A stretch of DNA of 64,000 nucleotides from SLHU01 sp009929975 (lineage in GTDB: Bacteria > Bacillota > Clostridia > Saccharofermentanales > UBA5734): contig JAXGZQ010000002.1 in the NCBI GenBank assembly GCA_040776905.1, positions 558,001 through 622,000 of the forward strand, read 5' to 3'. The stretch's first letter is position 1. Every line of letters starts with the position of its first letter. Both the position numbers and the translations under genes were made by a program. Shown here piece after piece: positions 51,537-60,719 of the stretch. Below the pieces are notes generated by a model. It made no database searches. It was not told the origin of the DNA and was given only the letters and a program-made list of their open reading frames with translations.

Positions 51537-53330
51537 ATGCAGAAAAGTCTGTTCTTCCGCCGGGTACTCCTTCTGCTGCTGATGGCGCTGCTCCTCTGGA
51601 CGGTGCTGACCGCTGTAATTTACGGACTGATTTCCCGACCCGTCTTTACCCGGATCAAAGTGGATGAACTGCGCCCCAAGGCTGAATCTGTCGCCTCGAT
51701 CGCCGCCGCCGGTTTTATCCAGCAGGACCCCTATCTGGACAGCCTGCTCAGTTCAGCGTTTGAGTTCTTTGATGCCTGGGTCTTTGTCATTGATGGCCTC
51801 AGCGGAGAGATCCGCAGCTCCTCCCTGCCGCAAAGCACGGCCAGCGAACAGGAGATCCACCAGCTGCTCGAACAGAACTCCCCGCAGATTCTCAGCGGCG
51901 ACTATACCTCAATCTGGTTTACACGGAAAATACAAAGCGGCGAAATGCTGTTCATCGGTGTTCCGGTCAGTGTCAGCTTCGGCCGCCAGAACAGTGTGGT
52001 CGGCGCTGTTTATTTCGTCCGCCCGCTGGAGGAATTGAACGCCGGCCTGCGCAGCCTGAACATCGCGCTGCTCGGTGCTTCACTGCTGGTTTTGCTGATC
52101 ATGATCCTGCCGACTTATCTGGCGACAGTTCACCTGATCCGTCCGCTGCGCCAGACCCGGGATGTTGCCCTGGCCATGGCTAAGGGCAATTTCACAGTCC
52201 GCGCGGATACCCGCATGCATGGCGAGATCGGAGAACTGGCGACGACCATGAATCAGCTGGCCGCACAGCTTGACCAGTCAATTTCCGCACTGACACTGGA
52301 GCGCAACCGGCTGCGCCAGATTATCGAAGGCATGGGCGAAGGCCTGATCGCTGTTGACCCGGATCGGAGCATCACCCGGATGAATCGCGCCGCGACCCGC
52401 CTGCTCATGATCCCTGACAGCGATCCCGCTCAGTCCGATGGATTGACGGCGACCGTGTTCTCCTCCTACCCTGAACTTGAACAGGCCATCAGCCGGGTTC
52501 TGTCTGACGGGGATCCGCTGATCCATATCGTGCACCAGCCGGATGAGAAACTGATTGAAATTCAGATCGCCCGCCTGCCGGACAGCCGCGATGAGACGGC
52601 CGGAGCGGTCGCCCTGCTGCGCGATATCACAGAATCAGAGCGTCTGGAACAGACACGGCGCGAATATGTCGCGAACATCTCGCATGAACTGAGAACGCCG
52701 CTGACAGCGATCCGGGGACTTTTGGAACCGCTCAGCGACGGGATGGTCAGCGATGAGACAACCCGACGGCGATATTATGGCATCCTGCTGCGGGAGACCG
52801 CCCGCCTCTCCCATCTGATCGATGACATGTTGGAACTGTCGCGTCTGCAGGCCCATGCCCAGCCGATTGAGATGAGCCGGCTGCGGCTGCAGGATCTGCT
52901 GCCGGATCTCGAGATGAAATACCGCAGCCAGGCAGAAGACAATGAATTAGAACTGGTCATGCCGGACCAGCTGGACCAGTGTCCGCCGGTCAGCGGCAAC
53001 GCGGCCAGAATTGAACAGGTACTGGTCATCCTGATCGATAACGCGATCAAGTTCACCCCGGCCGGCGGTCGTGTCAGCCTGGAATTATCCTGGGATCAGG
53101 AGCTGGTCTGGATGACGGTCCGTGATACCGGCATCGGAATCGACCCGCGCGATATCGATCACGTGTTCGACCGGTTCTATAAAGCTGACAAGGCACACCA
53201 GCAGCCGGGCACCGGCCTGGGTCTTTCGATCGCCCGTGAGATTCTCAGCCGGATGAAGCAGACGATTACCGTCAGCAGCGTGCCGGACCAGGGCACAGCC
53301 TTCACCTTTTCGCTCAGTCGTTTTTATTGA
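51537..53330 (+). CDS. PhoR-like sensor histidine kinase
   Basis: 597 aa. Two membrane helices (about 8-32 and 176-200) flank an extracytoplasmic domain. A HAMP linker (PLRQTRDVALAMAKGNFTVRA, about 203-223) and a PAS-like domain (about 255-365, EGMGEGLIAVDPDRSITRMNRAA) come next, then the HisKA box YVANISHELRTPLTAIRGLLEPL (His about 382) and an HATPase_c domain (GTGLGLSIAREILSRM near 560). ATG 51537 abuts the regulator stop, and no separate ribosome site is close, so translation is coupled. The domain order equals that of PhoR/WalK. Confidence 0.94.
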   Translation: MQKSLFFRRVLLLLLMALLLWTVLTAVIYGLISRPVFTRIKVDELRPKAESVASIAAAGFIQQDPYLDSLLSSAFEFFDAWVFVIDGLSGEIRSSSLPQSTASEQEIHQLLEQNSPQILSGDYTSIWFTRKIQSGEMLFIGVPVSVSFGRQNSVVGAVYFVRPLEELNAGLRSLNIALLGASLLVLLIMILPTYLATVHLIRPLRQTRDVALAMAKGNFTVRADTRMHGEIGELATTMNQLAAQLDQSISALTLERNRLRQIIEGMGEGLIAVDPDRSITRMNRAATRLLMIPDSDPAQSDGLTATVFSSYPELEQAISRVLSDGDPLIHIVHQPDEKLIEIQIARLPDSRDETAGAVALLRDITESERLEQTRREYVANISHELRTPLTAIRGLLEPLSDGMVSDETTRRRYYGILLRETARLSHLIDDMLELSRLQAHAQPIEMSRLRLQDLLPDLEMKYRSQAEDNELELVMPDQLDQCPPVSGNAARIEQVLVILIDNAIKFTPAGGRVSLELSWDQELVWMTVRDTGIGIDPRDIDHVFDRFYKADKAHQQPGTGLGLSIAREILSRMKQTITVSSVPDQGTAFTFSLSRFY

Positions 53331-53455
53331 GAATTATGATACCTGATTGTTGTGGTAAGGTCATAGTCTCTTCATACTTTATCGCTAAACTGACGATGGA
53401 ATCAGACCATATGGTGATTGTCCGACTATCCCTTGATGATGAGAAAGGATCCTGC

Positions 53456-53869
53456 ATGATTCTGGTATGCGTCACTGAACAGAAGTCCTGCCGCCGCTTG
53501 ATCGACGCCGGTCATAAACTGGCGGAGAAAGCCGGGATGCCGCTCAAAGTCATCTGTGTCCGCAGTCCGGAGCAGAACCGGTGGCTGGCCAGTGAAGAAG
53601 TTGAGGAACTGTTGGCAGCCGCCAGAGAAAAAGAAGCTGAAATGATCATCAAGTTCAGCCATGATCCGGTACAGGCGGTCAGCAGCTATATCGCCAGCCA
53701 GCCGATCCGAGCGATTCTGACGGGTACACCGTCATACGACCAACGCAGTCTGTTTATTCAGGCACTGTCACGCCGGCATTCAGGAATTCCCCTGATCCAG
53801 GTTGATACGGCCGGCCGTTGTCAGACTGATATGACGCTGAAACCGGTCCGGACTGCATCCAGCTCCTGA
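53456..53869 (+). CDS. Small universal-stress-like (KdpD Usp-type) protein
   Basis: 137 aa alpha/beta protein beginning MILVCVTEQKSCRRLIDAGHKLAEKAGMPLKVICV, similar to the Usp-like domain of KdpD sensors and to free-standing Usp homologues of Clostridia. A central EVEELLAAAREKEAEMIIKFS helix and ILTGTPS loop (about 92-98) suggest a nucleotide-binding-like fold. ATG 53456 has AAAGGA 6 nt upstream. The open frame upstream to 53327 is not supported. Its position right after a two-component operon hints at a link, but the partner is unknown. Confidence 0.65.
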   Translation: MILVCVTEQKSCRRLIDAGHKLAEKAGMPLKVICVRSPEQNRWLASEEVEELLAAAREKEAEMIIKFSHDPVQAVSSYIASQPIRAILTGTPSYDQRSLFIQALSRRHSGIPLIQVDTAGRCQTDMTLKPVRTASSS

Positions 53870-53891
53870 CGGCAGCAGACAGGAGCGATCA

Positions 53892-54662
53892 ATGAGTGAA
53901 TCCCAGACGGTTCGACTGAACCGCTATATCGCAGACAGCGGTCTGTGCAGCCGCCGCGAGGCGGATCGCCTGATCAGTGAAGGCATCGTCACCATAGACG
54001 GCCAGATCGCGGTGCTCGGCCAGCGCGTCGAACCCGGCCAGACGGTCAGGGTCCGCGGCGAGGTTGTTCTGCCCCATGATCAGCCGGTCTATCTGGTTTT
54101 GCACAAACCCGCCGGCATCACCTGTACCACAGATTCACGCCGCCGTGACAACATTGTCGACTTCATCGGCTATCCGCAGCGCATCTACCCGATTGGCCGG
54201 CTGGACCGGGATTCAGAAGGACTGATCTTCCTGACCAATGACGGGAGTATTGTCAACAAGATTCTGCGTGCCGGCAACCGGCATGATAAAGAATACCGTG
54301 TGACGGTGGATCAGCCGCTGACCGGGGAATTTCTCCAGGGAATGGCATCGGGTGTACCGATTCTCGACACGGTCACCAAGCCATGCAAAATCAGGCCTTC
54401 CGGCTCACATCAATTCACGATCATTCTGACACAGGGACTCAACCGGCAGATTCGCCGCATGTGTGAGTATTTCGGCTATTCGGTCGTCAGACTGGTGCGA
54501 ACCCGCATCATGCATATCACACTCAGCGGGCTGAAATCAGGCGAATGGCGCCACATGACGGCCCGGGAGGTTCATGAACTGCATCGCCTGACACGCGGAT
54601 CACGCCATGAGCCGCCGGCTGGCGATCCCGCCGATGACACCGGCAGCAGCGACAGCCAGTAA
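53892..54662 (+). CDS. rluF: RsuA/RluF-family pseudouridine synthase
   Basis: 256 aa. An N-terminal S4 RNA-binding domain (RLNRYIADSGLCSRREADRLISEGIVTIDG, about 8-37) is followed by the catalytic domain with YPIGRLDRDSEGLIFLTNDG (Asp of GRLDRDSEG near 104) and LTQGLNRQIRRMCEYFGYSVVRLVRTRIMHITL (about 178-210), the RluF-type block. The tail (about 235-256) is acidic and rich in Asp and Ser. ATG 53892 has AGGAG 6 nt upstream, 22 nt after the Usp gene. RluF modifies 23S U2604 in E. coli; the target here is assumed. Confidence 0.93.
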   Translation: MSESQTVRLNRYIADSGLCSRREADRLISEGIVTIDGQIAVLGQRVEPGQTVRVRGEVVLPHDQPVYLVLHKPAGITCTTDSRRRDNIVDFIGYPQRIYPIGRLDRDSEGLIFLTNDGSIVNKILRAGNRHDKEYRVTVDQPLTGEFLQGMASGVPILDTVTKPCKIRPSGSHQFTIILTQGLNRQIRRMCEYFGYSVVRLVRTRIMHITLSGLKSGEWRHMTAREVHELHRLTRGSRHEPPAGDPADDTGSSDSQ

Positions 54663-54671
54663 TCCCATCGC

Positions 54672-55475
54672 TCAGATTTCCAGGCCGCTGTCACCATCCG
54701 GACGGGTGATCACTTCACCGACATGGTTCAGGACATAGACAGGCCGGTACGGGAACTGGCCGATGGTCTCCCGGCTGGAAACGCCTGACATGACCAGAAT
54801 TGTGTCGATTTCGGATTCAATACCGGCAATGATATCAGTATCCATGCGGTCGCCGATGATCACAGCGTCTTCCCGCTCACAGCCAAGCAGTTTCAATCCG
54901 GTCCGCATCATCAGCGGATTGGGTTTCCCGACAAAGTACGCGGTTCGGCCCGTCGCCAGCTCAATTGGCGCGATCAGGGCCTTGCAGGCCGGTACGATAC
55001 CGTTTTCAGCCGGGCCGGTCATATCTGGATTCGTCCCGATCAGTTTCGCGCCGTTGAGCACCAGATTGACGGCTTTGCGGATCGAGTCATACGCGTAATT
55101 GTTGGTTTCACCGACGATGACATATTCTGGATCCACATCACTGAATGTTACGCCCACTTCATAGAGCGCGTTCAACAGCCCCGACTGGCCGATCACATAC
55201 GCCGTACAGCGGCGTGACTGGCTGGCGACGAAATCCGCGGTCGCCAGCGCGCTGGTGTAGAAATGCCGCTCTTCGACATCAAGCCCCATGTTCATCAGCC
55301 GCAGCCGCAGTTCACGCGGAGAGCGTTCGCTGCTGTTGGTCAGGAAGAGAAACTGCTTGTTCTCGCGCTGCAGCCATTCGACAAATTCCTTGACACCATC
55401 CAGAATCTTCTGGCCATGGTAGATCACGCCATCCATGTCGCAGATAAACCCTTTTTTCGCTCTGATCTGATCCAT
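54672..55475 (-). CDS. HAD-IIA family sugar phosphatase (NagD-like)
   Basis: 267 aa. FICDMDGVIYHGQKILDGVKEFVEWL (about 11-36) has the nucleophile and acid Asp (DxD), FLFLTNSSERSPRELRLRL is motif II, and FVGKPNPLMMRTGLKLLG (about 170) with VIIGDRMDTDIIAGIESEIDTILVMSG (about 193-219) supply the Lys and later acidic motifs. The C2-type cap lies between. ATG 55475 has AGGAGG 6 nt upstream. It likely removes phosphate from small sugars or nucleotides. It follows the glutaredoxin-like gene by 17 nt. Confidence 0.93.
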   Translation of the reverse strand: MDQIRAKKGFICDMDGVIYHGQKILDGVKEFVEWLQRENKQFLFLTNSSERSPRELRLRLMNMGLDVEERHFYTSALATADFVASQSRRCTAYVIGQSGLLNALYEVGVTFSDVDPEYVIVGETNNYAYDSIRKAVNLVLNGAKLIGTNPDMTGPAENGIVPACKALIAPIELATGRTAYFVGKPNPLMMRTGLKLLGCEREDAVIIGDRMDTDIIAGIESEIDTILVMSGVSSRETIGQFPYRPVYVLNHVGEVITRPDGDSGLEI

Positions 55476-55492
55476 TTTCACCCTCCTGCCGG

Positions 55493-55756
55493 TCAGGACT
55501 CCAGCGCCTGGCGCAGCACCGCCTCAAGCTGCTGATGATCGACCGGGCCTTCATGTACCTTTTCCTCTCCGACATAGAAAGTCGGCACATAATAATAATC
55601 ATATTGTCTGGCCCGCTCACGCTCACGACTTTCCTCGATGTATTCGATTTCCAGTTTCTGATAGTCCGGATTCTGCTCAAGCAGTTCCTTGAGAATTTTG
55701 TGGGCCCTGCGGCAATAGCCGCAGAATCTCAGTTCAAAAAACATGATTTTCTTCAT
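55493..55756 (-). CDS. Glutaredoxin-like thiol-redox protein
   Basis: 87 aa with the redox motif CGYC in MFFELRFCGYCRRAHKIL (about 4-21) and a cis-Pro loop YYVPTFYVGEEKVHEG (about 54-69), the thioredoxin fold in short form. Between them lies a charged stretch (YIEESRERERARQYDY). ATG 55756 overlaps the upstream membrane-protein stop by a few bases. Substrate unknown; thiol exchange with GSH is not assured in Clostridia. Confidence 0.8.
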   Translation of the reverse strand: MKKIMFFELRFCGYCRRAHKILKELLEQNPDYQKLEIEYIEESRERERARQYDYYYVPTFYVGEEKVHEGPVDHQQLEAVLRQALES

Positions 55757-57072
55757 GACCTGTCGTCCTCTTCCCGTTGTTTTCCACTGACCATGCGCCG
55801 GGCCTGGCGGCACAGCAGCTGCATTCTCCGTACATCATCCGCATCACACAGGTGATGGCCATAACGGGCTTTCTCATACAGCCCAGTCAGTTCATCCATC
55901 GCCAGTCCGCGCTGCCTTCGGGCCGCGGCCGCGTACTGTCGCGGACTGTATCCTGTTTTCCATGGCAGTCCCCGCCGGATCAGATAACTAACCAGGCGTG
56001 CATAAGCCAGTCGGATCTTCTCCTCGTCATCCCGACCGAAGGGCTGCAGAATACGTCGGCCGGTCCGCCGGACCTGCTCACGCAGATCCTCACGCAGACG
56101 CGGGATCAGGGACTCTGCGATATCCTGATCCTGAGACGCGCTGTAGAACCGCCGATAGATGCGGAATATCCAGTAAATCAGCAGAGCGACCAGGCCGACG
56201 GCGACCAGGATGATAAACAGATAATATAAGGCATCCGACAAAAAAACAAGCCAGGCCGGCGGCTCACCCGGTGGAAGAAGCTCCTCCGGCAGGCCCTGGC
56301 TCGGCTGCGGTTCAACCGGCGCCTGAGACGGTTCCGGTTCCAGATCGCCGCTCCTGTTCAGCAGGGAAAACAGCAGACGGAGCAGCGCGAGGATCTGGCG
56401 GCCGAGCCAGGGAAAGATCCGATGAATGCCAAGCAGCGGTGAGATTGAAAGCAGCAGCAGGGCAATCAGCGCATAGACTGCGAACAAAAGCTGATTGTAT
56501 CGGCGGATTCGGCCGGCCGGCTGAGTCGGCATTGCCATGAACCGTTCCATCTGGTTGTCGAGTGAGCCGGCATGCCAACGCCAGATGGCCAGCAGCAGAT
56601 GAACCGCCATGAAGTAAAAGAGAATCTGGCTGGTGGCGGTCAGCTGGAAATGGACTGCCAGAAGATTCAGGACGAAGATCAGAACAAAGGCCGGAATCTG
56701 TCCGAAAAACAAAGACGGCATCGTTTCAGCCGGCCGCATCAGCCGCAGGACGAACGAACGCAGTACGATGAAAACCAGGCCGCCGATCAAAATCAGAACC
56801 GGCAGGAGGCTGGCCGGCAGCGTCAGCGGTATGAAAACAGAGAGCGCCAGAAGAAGAAAATAGGACCAGATATGCCGAAAGAATAAACGTAGTAGAAACA
56901 TCAGAAGATAACTGACACTGAAGATCAGCATCAGCCATACCTGTTGAACCGGAACCAGCCAGGCAGTCAACAGAAGCAAACCCGCCATGATCAGCAGACC
57001 CTGCATCAGTTCTGTCAGACAAAGATGAAGCGAGATCCGGCGCCGCAGCCAGGACAGACGGTCAGCTGACAT
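55753..57072 (-). CDS. DUF4129-type membrane protein of the MoxR cluster
   Basis: 439 aa. About seven hydrophobic helices in residues 20-245, a Pro/Glu-rich loop (about 250-275), one more helix (about 280-310) and a soluble tail with the DUF4129-like block KIRLAYARLVSYLIRRGLPWKTGYSPRQYAAA (about 365-396). Homologues next to MoxR/DUF58 usually carry a transglutaminase core between the helices and the tail; none is visible here. ATG 57072 has GGAGG 9 nt upstream and overlaps the DUF58 gene by 11 nt. Probably takes part in envelope or protein maturation with its neighbours. Confidence 0.78.
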   Translation of the reverse strand: MSADRLSWLRRRISLHLCLTELMQGLLIMAGLLLLTAWLVPVQQVWLMLIFSVSYLLMFLLRLFFRHIWSYFLLLALSVFIPLTLPASLLPVLILIGGLVFIVLRSFVLRLMRPAETMPSLFFGQIPAFVLIFVLNLLAVHFQLTATSQILFYFMAVHLLLAIWRWHAGSLDNQMERFMAMPTQPAGRIRRYNQLLFAVYALIALLLLSISPLLGIHRIFPWLGRQILALLRLLFSLLNRSGDLEPEPSQAPVEPQPSQGLPEELLPPGEPPAWLVFLSDALYYLFIILVAVGLVALLIYWIFRIYRRFYSASQDQDIAESLIPRLREDLREQVRRTGRRILQPFGRDDEEKIRLAYARLVSYLIRRGLPWKTGYSPRQYAAAARRQRGLAMDELTGLYEKARYGHHLCDADDVRRMQLLCRQARRMVSGKQREEDDRS

Positions 57073-58189
57073 GGCGACGCACCTCCCAGCTGAAGACTTC
57101 GCCGCTGATCTCCGGCAGCCGGCCGCGCCGGTCACTGTATAGCGGAACAATCCAGATTCCCTGTCCGCCGCCGGATTGGTGCTCTTCCCAGATCCGGGTC
57201 AGTTCCGATGAACAGTTGAGCGAGATCATCAGCAGCACCGGACTGCCGCCGCCGACCGCCAGGCGCTGGCGCAGCAGATCCGCGAACCCGGCCGGTTTCT
57301 GGCCCAGGTCAAGCCGGCCCAGCTGTTCGAGCACCGCCTGGACATGCCGTTGTGAACGGCCGTGGGAGACATCGCTGATGTCTTTGCTGACGATATCGCG
57401 CGCATTGGTCAGGAGCGAACAGCTGACGCCGTCTTCAATCAGATACTGAGTCAGCGATCCGGCAATCCGGATCCCTTCTTCAATCAGCCGTTCTTCATAA
57501 AACGCTCCGTCCGGTTCCACATTGAGCAGGATCAGGACTTCGCGCGCCGCGGTCACTTCATGTACATTGACTTTGAGATCGCCGGTTCTGGCCGTGGCCA
57601 TCCAATTGATCGACCGCATGGTGTCATAGCTCTGATACTCACGAATACTTCTGAACTCGAACGGATCCGGATTCAGTGACTGGCGGCTGATGATCTCACC
57701 GATCAGATGCTGATAGGGAATCTGCAGACTTTCCCGCGGAATCAGCCGCGGACAGACGGTCAGGATCGAACTGCTGTCGGCATGGCTGACCAGTTTGCGG
57801 GTCAGCAGCAGGTCACTGCTGATCAGATCAATACTCTTGATCGAATAATAACCCCGCTTATTCATATAGACGGGCAGCCGCCGGGTAATCCGCTGGTACA
57901 TGCCGATGGAGAACAGGTCTTCCCGGTAATAGTCATCACTAACGGTCGCGTGGATATTATCAGGAAACAGTAGATGACGGGAGACCTGGAACTTGACGGT
58001 CAGCCAGGGCAGCGGCAAGGGTTTACGGCTGGTAATCTGTTCGTTGAGAATCAGCTGCTCGCCTTCCTGACCGACTTTCGCTGAGAAAAAAAGATCAATC
58101 GTCAGTTTGGACGACCAATAGCGGCTGTAAATCAAACGCTGCAGCCAGATGAGCAGCGCGAACATGATCAGCAGCGTAAATAGAACCAT
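57062..58189 (-). CDS. DUF58 domain protein (MoxR-associated, von Willebrand-like)
   Basis: 375 aa. Two adjacent hydrophobic helices or one long one at the N-terminus (about 2-20), then a beta-rich domain, and the DUF58 signature PDPFEFRSIREYQSYDTMRSINWMATARTGDLKVNVHE (about 179-216). The C-terminal part resembles a vWA fold (VLILLNVEPDGAFYEERLIEEGIRIAGSL). ATG 58189 has GGGAG 7 nt upstream, just after the MoxR stop. It works with MoxR ATPases as a chaperone-like pair in other bacteria. Confidence 0.9.
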   Translation of the reverse strand: MVLFTLLIMFALLIWLQRLIYSRYWSSKLTIDLFFSAKVGQEGEQLILNEQITSRKPLPLPWLTVKFQVSRHLLFPDNIHATVSDDYYREDLFSIGMYQRITRRLPVYMNKRGYYSIKSIDLISSDLLLTRKLVSHADSSSILTVCPRLIPRESLQIPYQHLIGEIISRQSLNPDPFEFRSIREYQSYDTMRSINWMATARTGDLKVNVHEVTAAREVLILLNVEPDGAFYEERLIEEGIRIAGSLTQYLIEDGVSCSLLTNARDIVSKDISDVSHGRSQRHVQAVLEQLGRLDLGQKPAGFADLLRQRLAVGGGSPVLLMISLNCSSELTRIWEEHQSGGGQGIWIVPLYSDRRGRLPEISGEVFSWEVRRHVS

Positions 58190-58190
58190 A

Positions 58191-59162
58191 TCAGGACTCC
58201 CGCTGAAAATCTTCGCTTGGCACCGTGACCGAGCCGCCGATCTGCTCCATCAGTTCCATGGCAGCCGCGGAACGGCTGCGAACGCCGCCGCGCAGAATCA
58301 GCCGGTGGGCGCAGACCGGAACAATCAGTGCCTGGACATCATCCGGAACAACATATCCCCGCCCCTGCATGGCGGCGCGCACACGTGCGCCCCGCGCCAG
58401 TGCGAGACTTCCACGCGGGCTGACTCCGAGCGCGACGGCCTCATGATCACGGGTCGCTTCCGTCAGGCGCATGATATAGTCGAGAATCGATTCATGCAGA
58501 TAGATCGTATCCGCCGCGTCGCGCGCGCTCATGATCTGATCACGGCTGCAGACTGATTGCAGACTCTGGACCACCTGGCTGCCGCCGATATGCCGGCGAA
58601 TCACCTCTCGTCCGTCTTCCGGACCGGGATATCCCAGCGGAATCTGCAGGAAAAAGCGGTCCAGCTGAGCTTCAGGCAGCGGATAGGTTCCCTGGGTTTC
58701 CACGGGATTCTGCGTCGCGATGACAAAGAATGGCGCGTCGAGCCGCCGGGTTTCACCATCAATCGAGACCTGCTGTTCTTCCATGCACTCCAGTAGACTG
58801 GACTGCGTCCGCGGAGTCGCGCGGTTGATTTCGTCCGCGAGCAGGATATTGGTAAAGACCGGTCCGGGCCGGAACAAGAAATCACCGGTTTTCGGCTGAT
58901 AAAAATTAATGCCGGTCAGATCAGACGGCAAAAGATCCGGCGTAAACTGTACCCGGTTGAAGGACGCGTCGATTGATCGGGCCAGAGATCGGGCCAGCAT
59001 GGTCTTGCCGGTTCCCGGAACATCTTCCAGCAGCACATGGCCGCCTGCCAGCATCGCCGTGAGAATCAAACTGATTTCATGTTCTTTGCCGACGATGACC
59101 TTGCTGATATTGTCGCGAATCAATTCACTGACCGCCCGAATGTTCTGCCACTGTTCTGCCAT
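58191..59162 (-). CDS. MoxR-family AAA+ ATPase
   Basis: 323 aa. Walker A in HVLLEDVPGTGKTMLARSLARS (about 43-64), Walker B in NILLADEINRATPRTQSSLLECMEE (about 105-129), sensor 1 in FFVIATQNPVETQGTYPLPEAQLDRF (about 145-170) and a C-terminal lid (GVSPRGSLALARGARVRAAMQGRGYVVPDDV). ATG 59162 has AAGGAG 8 nt upstream; ATG 59168 is too close to it. First gene of the MoxR-DUF58-DUF4129 operon, likely followed by the glutaredoxin and HAD genes on the same transcript. Confidence 0.95.
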   Translation of the reverse strand: MAEQWQNIRAVSELIRDNISKVIVGKEHEISLILTAMLAGGHVLLEDVPGTGKTMLARSLARSIDASFNRVQFTPDLLPSDLTGINFYQPKTGDFLFRPGPVFTNILLADEINRATPRTQSSLLECMEEQQVSIDGETRRLDAPFFVIATQNPVETQGTYPLPEAQLDRFFLQIPLGYPGPEDGREVIRRHIGGSQVVQSLQSVCSRDQIMSARDAADTIYLHESILDYIMRLTEATRDHEAVALGVSPRGSLALARGARVRAAMQGRGYVVPDDVQALIVPVCAHRLILRGGVRSRSAAAMELMEQIGGSVTVPSEDFQRES

Positions 59163-59283
59163 GATCATGACTCCTTCCCGTCTGGCGGTCAGCCGGCATC
59201 AGATCCAGCACCGCATCGTCTCTATTCTAGCATACGAAAGACGTCGGGCAGATAGAAAGATATCGTGCATGCAGGGGATAAAT

Positions 59284-60516
59284 TCAGAATGAGCGGCCAC
59301 TCAGCTGAATCAGCGTAATTTCTGAGCGGCTGCCGATGCGGACCGGCGGACCCCAGGTCCCATATCCGGCAGAGATCACACTGTGCAGCTGATTAATGCG
59401 GGCATAACGCCGGGTCTGGCAGTACTGGTGTTTCTGCAGCAGGTTCAGGGGAAACAACTGTCCGCGGTGAGTATGGCCGGCCAGCGCCAGATCCGCGCCG
59501 AGACCGGCGAGAAAGTCCAGATCAGCCGGCTGATGCTGCATGACGATCAAAGGGCGGTCCGGATCGGTGTTTTCCAGCAAAGCCTCCGGTGTCAGGCGAC
59601 CCATCGAACCCGAGTATTCCGTCTGATGCTCATTGCGGCCGGCCAGCACCAGCCCGGCCACTTCAATCACGTCATCCTGCAGCAGCCCGATGCCGGCCCT
59701 GTCCAGAAACACAGCCATTTCCTCTGTTGATGTGTTGACCAGTTCATGATTGCCCAGCACGGCGTAACGGCCATAGGGGGCCTTGAGCTGGCTCATCTGG
59801 TACGTAAAGTCACTTTTCTCCATCAAATGCAATGAGTTATCGATCAGATCGCCGCCCAAAAGGATCAAGTCAGGCCGCAGCGCGTTGACCCGTTCCGTCA
59901 TCCGTTTCAGATTGGTCACACTGACAAGACTGCCGACATGCAAATCAGAAAGAAAGGCGATTCGCAGCGGCTGGCCGGCATTGAACGGTTTATCTAACTT
60001 GATCCTGAACGTCCTGACCCGCGGCGAACGTGCCAGATAGGTGCCGATCAGCAGGACCATCAGGCTGAACGGAACGCTCAAGCCGAACAGCATCACGCGA
60101 TTGATCGGCATGACCGCCGGCAGCCCATGCGGCTCAGTCCCACGGATCAGACGTCCCAGCAGGTAGACCAGATCGATCACCGTGACCGGAATCAGCAGAT
60201 AGATATAGAAAGCAAGCCAGTAGAAGCCGACATACGCAGTCGTGCGGATGAGCGGACGGCTGACCCGGCCCTGGTCAACGGCATAGGCGAAAGCCGGCAA
60301 AAAACCGGCCAGCGCGCCGACCATGAGAATAAACAATGTGACCGGCATCACGGATTGAACGGACAGCCAGACACGCGATGAGACATACACAACAGACAGA
60401 CTATAAAGAACAAGAGCCAGACCATTGAGCGCCAGTCGGCGGCGGATCCTTCCATCGTGCAGGTTGGTCCTGATATGATGGACATGGGTCTGGAGTTTAA
60501 CATTTTCAGCAAACAA
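59284..60516 (-). CDS. Membrane-anchored metallophosphoesterase (YkuE/YaeI-like)
   Basis: 410 aa. Four or five membrane helices in the first ~170 residues, then a calcineurin-like domain: IAFLSDLHVGSLVS (about 190-203), LILLGGDLIDNSL (about 222-234), YAVLGNHELVN (about 256-266) and LALAGHTHRGQLFPL (about 340-354), with the expected metal-binding Asp, His and Asn. The best start is TTG 60516, 8 nt after GGAGGAG. Related enzymes cleave phosphodiester bonds of lipids or cyclic nucleotides; the substrate here is unknown. Confidence 0.87.
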   Translation of the reverse strand: MFAENVKLQTHVHHIRTNLHDGRIRRRLALNGLALVLYSLSVVYVSSRVWLSVQSVMPVTLFILMVGALAGFLPAFAYAVDQGRVSRPLIRTTAYVGFYWLAFYIYLLIPVTVIDLVYLLGRLIRGTEPHGLPAVMPINRVMLFGLSVPFSLMVLLIGTYLARSPRVRTFRIKLDKPFNAGQPLRIAFLSDLHVGSLVSVTNLKRMTERVNALRPDLILLGGDLIDNSLHLMEKSDFTYQMSQLKAPYGRYAVLGNHELVNTSTEEMAVFLDRAGIGLLQDDVIEVAGLVLAGRNEHQTEYSGSMGRLTPEALLENTDPDRPLIVMQHQPADLDFLAGLGADLALAGHTHRGQLFPLNLLQKHQYCQTRRYARINQLHSVISAGYGTWGPPVRIGSRSEITLIQLSGRSF

Positions 60517-60658
60517 TCAGGTAGCTCCTCCTTTTGGCGTTTAAGCGCCGATCGCAAACAAAGTCATTATAGGTGCGGCGGTCTTTCATCACATGGCTAA
60601 AATGAAAATATTGTGTGAACAAAAACGGGCTATTGAACTCCGACGGAGGCCGGTTGGT

Positions 60659-60687
60659 TTGAGCCAGGGCACGACGCATGCTATAAT
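60659..60687 (+). promoter_or_regulatory. Promoter of the HD-domain gene
   Basis: TTGAGC (60659-60664), 17-bp spacer, TATAAT (60682-60687); transcription would begin near 60694, 27 nt before the ATG at 60720. Confidence 0.8.
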
Positions 60688-60719
60688 CGTGAATCAAACG
60701 AGATGAAAAGAGGGATCAT

